This document shows, piece after piece, positions 6,281 through 8,982 of a stretch of 8,982 nucleotides of DNA. A model generated the notes under the pieces. That model saw only the letters and a program-made list of their open reading frames with translations. It was not told the origin of the DNA and searched no databases. Source of the stretch: CAZPRY01 sp964589175 (GTDB lineage Bacteria > Fidelibacterota > UBA2242); contig CAZPRY010000091.1 of the NCBI GenBank assembly GCA_964589175.1, positions 1-8,982 of the forward strand. Direction: 5' to 3'. The position numbers were made by a program, and so were the translations under genes. The first letter of the stretch is position 1. Every line of letters starts with the position of its first letter.

Positions 6281-6309
6281 AGTATAAATATAATTTCTTT
6301 CAGATTCAA
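6281..6309 (-). promoter_or_regulatory. Sigma70-like promoter of the TetR-exporter operon
   Basis: On the minus strand TTGAAT (6309-6304) and TATACT (6286-6281) are separated by exactly 17 bases. The predicted start near 6274 falls inside the operator palindrome. This is the best promoter in the window. Confidence 0.68.
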
Positions 6310-6320
6310 GAAAAATTATT

Positions 6321-6338
6321 ATTGTGACATATGACAAT
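6321..6338. promoter_or_regulatory. Palindrome near -40 of the response-regulator promoter
   Basis: ATTGTGACATATGACAAT is symmetric at 7 of 9 base pairs, with half-sites TTGTGACA and TTGTCATA. A TATACT at 6358-6363 would place the response-regulator start near 6370 and the centre of this palindrome at about -40.5, where class II activators sit. No proper -35 box is present. An activator site is inferred from this geometry alone. Confidence 0.4.
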
Positions 6339-6357
6339 ATGTTTTAATCGCATTCGA

Positions 6358-6363
6358 TATACT
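6358..6363 (+). promoter_or_regulatory. Possible -10 box of the response-regulator gene
   Basis: TATACT at 6358-6363, with predicted start near 6370 and a 41-base leader to ATG 6411. The region 16-18 bp upstream has no -35 match, so activity would depend on an activator. Confidence 0.4.
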
Positions 6364-6410
6364 TTTCACATATATTTTATGCACAATGCAGAGATGAAAG
6401 AGAGTAGATA

Positions 6411-7112
6411 ATGAAAGAACTAGACCCGGTAAGAATTGTAATTGTCGATGACGAGATCATTGTGCTCGATACCGTTCAGGATCTTATCGAATCCATTCCC
6501 GGCTATACCGTAGTCGGCCGGGCGACCGACGGTTCTCAGGCGATCCCGTTGGTCTGTCATATGAAGCCGGATATTGTTCTGATGGACATTATCATGCCCA
6601 ACATGGACGGAATCACGGCCGCCGAAGAAATCCAGAAGATCTGTCCAACCCCGGTAATTATCCTGACCGGCTACGATGACCCGGAACTGATTAATCAGGC
6701 CCGCGATGCCGGAACGGTGGCATACCTCCTTAAACCGCTTCAATCGGATTTATTGCCCGGTATCATCACGATGTCCATCGCCCGTTTTAAGGATATAATG
6801 GAACTGCGGCGCACGAATTTGCAGCTCAAAATGGAAATTGGGGAGCGGATACAAGCCGAAAAGAAAAACCAGCAATTGATTGACAAATTAAATCTGGCAC
6901 TGCAGAAAATTTCGACTCTCTCCGGTTTACTGCCGATTTGTGCGAACTGCAAGAAAATCAAAGATGATGACGGTTACTGGCAGGAGGTTGAGAAATACAT
7001 TAAAGACCATAGCAGTGTCGATTTCTCCCACGGTTTATGTCCCGCGTGCACAAAGAAACTCTATCCCGATATTTACGAAGAGATCAAGAACAATGTAGAT
7101 GAGCCGGATTAA
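6411..7112 (+). CDS. Response regulator with coiled-coil linker and C-terminal four-Cys module
   Basis: 233 residues; a purine-rich AAGAGAG lies 6 bases before the ATG. Residues 7-122 are a receiver domain: acidic pair D13-D14, phosphoacceptor D59 (VLMDIIMP), T86 (ILTG) and K108 (LLKP). Residues about 128-168 are a charged helix, probably a coiled coil. Residues 169-219 carry LSGLLPICANCKKIKDDDGYW, then SSVDFSHGLCPACTKKLYPD, with C177, C180, C210 and C213 positioned for metal binding. This tail is a module found at the end of many PAS or receiver proteins, notably in deltaproteobacteria-like genomes. I know of no established function for it. There is no HTH or enzymatic output domain. No histidine kinase is adjacent, so it is an orphan here. 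It is divergent from the TetR gene and its stop overlaps that of the convergent peptidase. Confidence 0.88.
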   Translation: MKELDPVRIVIVDDEIIVLDTVQDLIESIPGYTVVGRATDGSQAIPLVCHMKPDIVLMDIIMPNMDGITAAEEIQKICPTPVIILTGYDDPELINQARDAGTVAYLLKPLQSDLLPGIITMSIARFKDIMELRRTNLQLKMEIGERIQAEKKNQQLIDKLNLALQKISTLSGLLPICANCKKIKDDDGYWQEVEKYIKDHSSVDFSHGLCPACTKKLYPDIYEEIKNNVDEPD

Positions 7113-8626
7113 TTCCGGTTTAGCCTTGCATCGCTGACTGCATTCTGTTCGTTTAGCCTCTTATTGCGTCCCGTTGGATAAAACAGGATTTCCGGCCGGC
7201 TCACTATATCGATAATATCAGAGGTGAATTTCATAATCTGTTGCATACCCCGGAAATTGATTTTGTCGATCTCATCGCTGACCTGATGAAGGTCCTCATG
7301 CATACCGGTGAAAATCCAAAGCGATGGTATGTCCATCACAGCGAAGCTGGTCGCATCCGAGCGGCCGTCGATTTTGGCATGGCTGAAACGGAGACTGTCG
7401 TGAGGGACACCGTCGACGATCTCCTGCCACCGGCCATCCGTTTTCTTAAAGTCCAGGTACACCAGGCTGTCCCGCATGCGGCCCAGCATGTCCAGGTTGA
7501 TCATGGCTTTTATCTGGTTTACGCCTTGCGGGATATGCGTGAGGAAGTACTTCGAGCCCTTCAATCCGGATTCCTCGGCTCCGAAAAAGGCAAACAGAAG
7601 ATTGCACGGCGGTTGCGGCCTTTCTGTGTAATGGCGGGCTAGTTCCAGCAGAACCGCCACGCCGGAAGCATTATCGTCGGCGCCGTTCATGATGGAGTCC
7701 AGCACCCCGGGAGTTGCCTGAACGCCGATATGATCATAATGAGCGCCGATGACCAGCGTGCGGGTCGTATCCGTCCCCCGAACCATTGCCAGAATATTGT
7801 AGACGTTCTTGGAGAGGTAGCGGGTTTCGACCTTCAAGTTCATCAGCGTTCGGGGGAGGGTAAAGGCTGCCGATTGGGACGATGATTGTAGCCTCTTTTC
7901 CACAGCTGTAATATCGACTCCGGCCCGGCTCATAATCGATGCGATGGCTGCATTGGACATTTGCAGAACAGGGATTTGATACTGCACGCTGGTCTGCGAA
8001 AAGCGGCCATACTCGTGTAGCGGAGTCAGTTTTACTTCCCGGTTCTGCGGAGCGAGAAAAATGACGGCTTTTGCTCCGCATGCCTGAGCCAGTGAAATCC
8101 TTTCGCGCCAGGTTGTTTTTCGCACCATCTCCCGGACGCTTGCATCCATTTCCAGGGGAAGATGGAGGTAACAGAGGACGATCTTGCCGGTGAGATCGAT
8201 TCGTTTGAAATCGTCGTAGCCACTCTCAGGATCATGAATTCCGAAACCGATAAAAACCACTTCCGTCCGGACCGAATCGCTGCCACTCTCGGATTTGACC
8301 ACATAATCCCGATCGCAGGCGAGTGTATCGTCTGCGTCGGGAGTGATAACGATGAATTCGCTCTTCGCTTTGATTTCTAGCAGGTAGTCAAATGCCTGCG
8401 ACTGCGGCGCGATTCCCGATTTTTTCAGATACTTCTGAATATACTCGCGAGCCAGTGTATCGCCCTTCGTCGTCCGTAAGCGGCCCCGGAGTTCATCGGA
8501 GGCCAGGTAGGCGACGTGCCGGAAGAGATGCTGTTCAAGCCCTTCCGGCTTGCGGTGCAGGATAAAATAAAGCAGAACCGGAATCAGGAGCGGGAGAGTG
8601 GCGACGAGCGCGGTTGATTTTTTCAT
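7109..8626 (-). CDS. M28-family zinc metallopeptidase with inserted PA-like domain, exported
   Basis: 505 residues. The N-terminus MKKSTALVATLPLLIPVLLYFIL is a signal peptide or membrane anchor, so the enzyme acts outside the cytoplasm. Residues about 32-75 match the leading part of M28 aminopeptidases (HLxYLASDELRGR). Residues about 100-245 form a PA-like insert (VVFIGFGI, GKIVLC, GAKAVIF, IPVLQMS). The catalytic domain follows from about 268, with the M28 zinc set: H296 (GAHYDHIG), D317 (NGADDNASG), E351/E352 (FFGAEESG), D379 (NLDMLGR) and H447 (HEDLHQVSDE); S423-D424 fits the usual SD substrate-pocket motif. It probably trims N-terminal residues from peptides for nutrition or turnover. No good Shine-Dalgarno precedes the start, but the signal sequence supports it. 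Its TAA overlaps the response-regulator stop. Confidence 0.92.
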   Translation of the reverse strand: MKKSTALVATLPLLIPVLLYFILHRKPEGLEQHLFRHVAYLASDELRGRLRTTKGDTLAREYIQKYLKKSGIAPQSQAFDYLLEIKAKSEFIVITPDADDTLACDRDYVVKSESGSDSVRTEVVFIGFGIHDPESGYDDFKRIDLTGKIVLCYLHLPLEMDASVREMVRKTTWRERISLAQACGAKAVIFLAPQNREVKLTPLHEYGRFSQTSVQYQIPVLQMSNAAIASIMSRAGVDITAVEKRLQSSSQSAAFTLPRTLMNLKVETRYLSKNVYNILAMVRGTDTTRTLVIGAHYDHIGVQATPGVLDSIMNGADDNASGVAVLLELARHYTERPQPPCNLLFAFFGAEESGLKGSKYFLTHIPQGVNQIKAMINLDMLGRMRDSLVYLDFKKTDGRWQEIVDGVPHDSLRFSHAKIDGRSDATSFAVMDIPSLWIFTGMHEDLHQVSDEIDKINFRGMQQIMKFTSDIIDIVSRPEILFYPTGRNKRLNEQNAVSDARLNRN

Positions 8627-8726
8627 TCAGTCGAATTTATTTTCTCTCTCCGATTTTTGAAACAAATGGTCGCTGAACGCAAAACAAGGACATCAAGATT
8701 CCGGGCCGGATACTATTCCGCACCGG

Positions 8727-8982
8727 TCAGCCTGCCGCTACGATACCCTTGTTTAGGGCCTGTTCGATGGCTTCGAGGATGACTTTGCTGCTCGAAGTCG
8801 CTCCCGTGATGGTGTCGACTTCCAGGCTTTGGGCCTCGATTACCTGGCCGGGAAGTACTTCGGCTGCTTTGCCCCGGCCGTTGTCATGCCGCAAGAGCTG
8901 AATGTCGGCTATGCGGTGATCGGTGACTTTAACCAGGACTTGAACCTTGACCAGAATCGCATCGTAGTCGCCGGTGTATTCC
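8727..8982 (-). CDS. FMN-binding domain protein, C-terminal part (5' end off the window)
   Basis: A minus-strand frame from 8981 to the TGA at 8729-8727 encodes 84 residues. They begin EYTGDYDAILVKVQVLVKVT and continue DHRIADIQLLRHDNGRGKAAE, then IEAQSLEVDTITGATSSSKVI. This is the FMN_bind fold (as in NqrC and RnfG): paired strands, a helix with the QS-x-x-VD element, then the (S/T)GAT motif, here TGAT at 59-62, whose Thr (T62) is the covalent FMN site in NqrC/RnfG. It ends with a helix EAIEQALNKG. Members act in membrane or periplasmic electron transfer. Only the last part is visible, so it could be a stand-alone small protein or the tail of a larger redox protein. It is co-directional with the M28 gene, 100 bp upstream of it. 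Confidence 0.82.
   Translation of the reverse strand, partial: EYTGDYDAILVKVQVLVKVTDHRIADIQLLRHDNGRGKAAEVLPGQVIEAQSLEVDTITGATSSSKVILEAIEQALNKGIVAAG

Noticed and set aside
8627..8726. A promoter for the M28 peptidase in the 100-bp gap
   Set aside because: No pair of -35 and -10 boxes with acceptable spacing could be found on the minus strand.
1..8982. CRISPR array, tRNA/rRNA genes, insertion sequence or phage genes
   Set aside because: No regularly spaced repeats, no cloverleaf-like or rRNA-like stretches and no transposase or phage motifs were found on either strand.

Overview
This looks like a scaffold from a metagenome-assembled or draft bacterial genome: a run of exactly 100 Ns at 2171-2270 is a scaffolding placeholder. 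The DNA has moderate GC and dense coding, mostly with good Shine-Dalgarno sites. The gene mix is a TetR-controlled ABC-2 exporter, a VapBC-type toxin-antitoxin pair, an orphan response regulator with a Cys-rich tail, an exported M28 peptidase and an FMN-binding domain protein. It fits a free-living Gram-negative bacterium, perhaps of the FCB/Zixibacteria/deltaproteobacterial kind, but no marker gene fixes the taxonomy and that placement is a guess.

Layout. 1-271 (+) is the 3' end of a MarR-family regulator. 461-1633 (+) encodes an unusual protein with an N-terminal four-cysteine (rubredoxin/zinc-ribbon-like) knuckle joined to a 4-hydroxyphenylpyruvate-dioxygenase-like VOC metalloenzyme. 1683-2096 (+) is a small DUF1761-type membrane protein. 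From 6230 down to about 2110 all genes lie on the minus strand: TetR regulator, ABC ATPase, two ABC-2 permeases (4-bp ATGA overlaps), a four-helix membrane protein, then a separate Phd/YefM antitoxin and a PIN toxin that is cut by the N gap. 6411-7112 (+) is the response regulator, divergent from the TetR gene. It meets, stop codon to stop codon, a minus-strand M28 peptidase (7109-8626). A partial minus-strand FMN-binding domain protein (8727-8982) closes the window.

How the parts work together. The TetR gene has a good sigma70-like promoter whose predicted start lies inside a 9-bp-arm palindrome, so it is probably autoregulated and controls the exporter behind it. The ATPase-permease-permease order resembles the actinobacterial fluoroquinolone-export type of ABC-2 system. 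A perfect 13-bp hairpin sits between TetR and the ATPase gene. The antitoxin gene also has a readable promoter overlapped by an inverted repeat, the usual arrangement for conditional autoregulation of TA operons.

No clearly new multi-gene system is evident. The best leads are the Cys-knuckle/HPPD-like fusion, the response regulator with a CxxC...CPxC output module and a palindrome near -40, the palindromic repeat at 5591-5619, and the toxin gene whose two ends can be recognised on both sides of the assembly gap.
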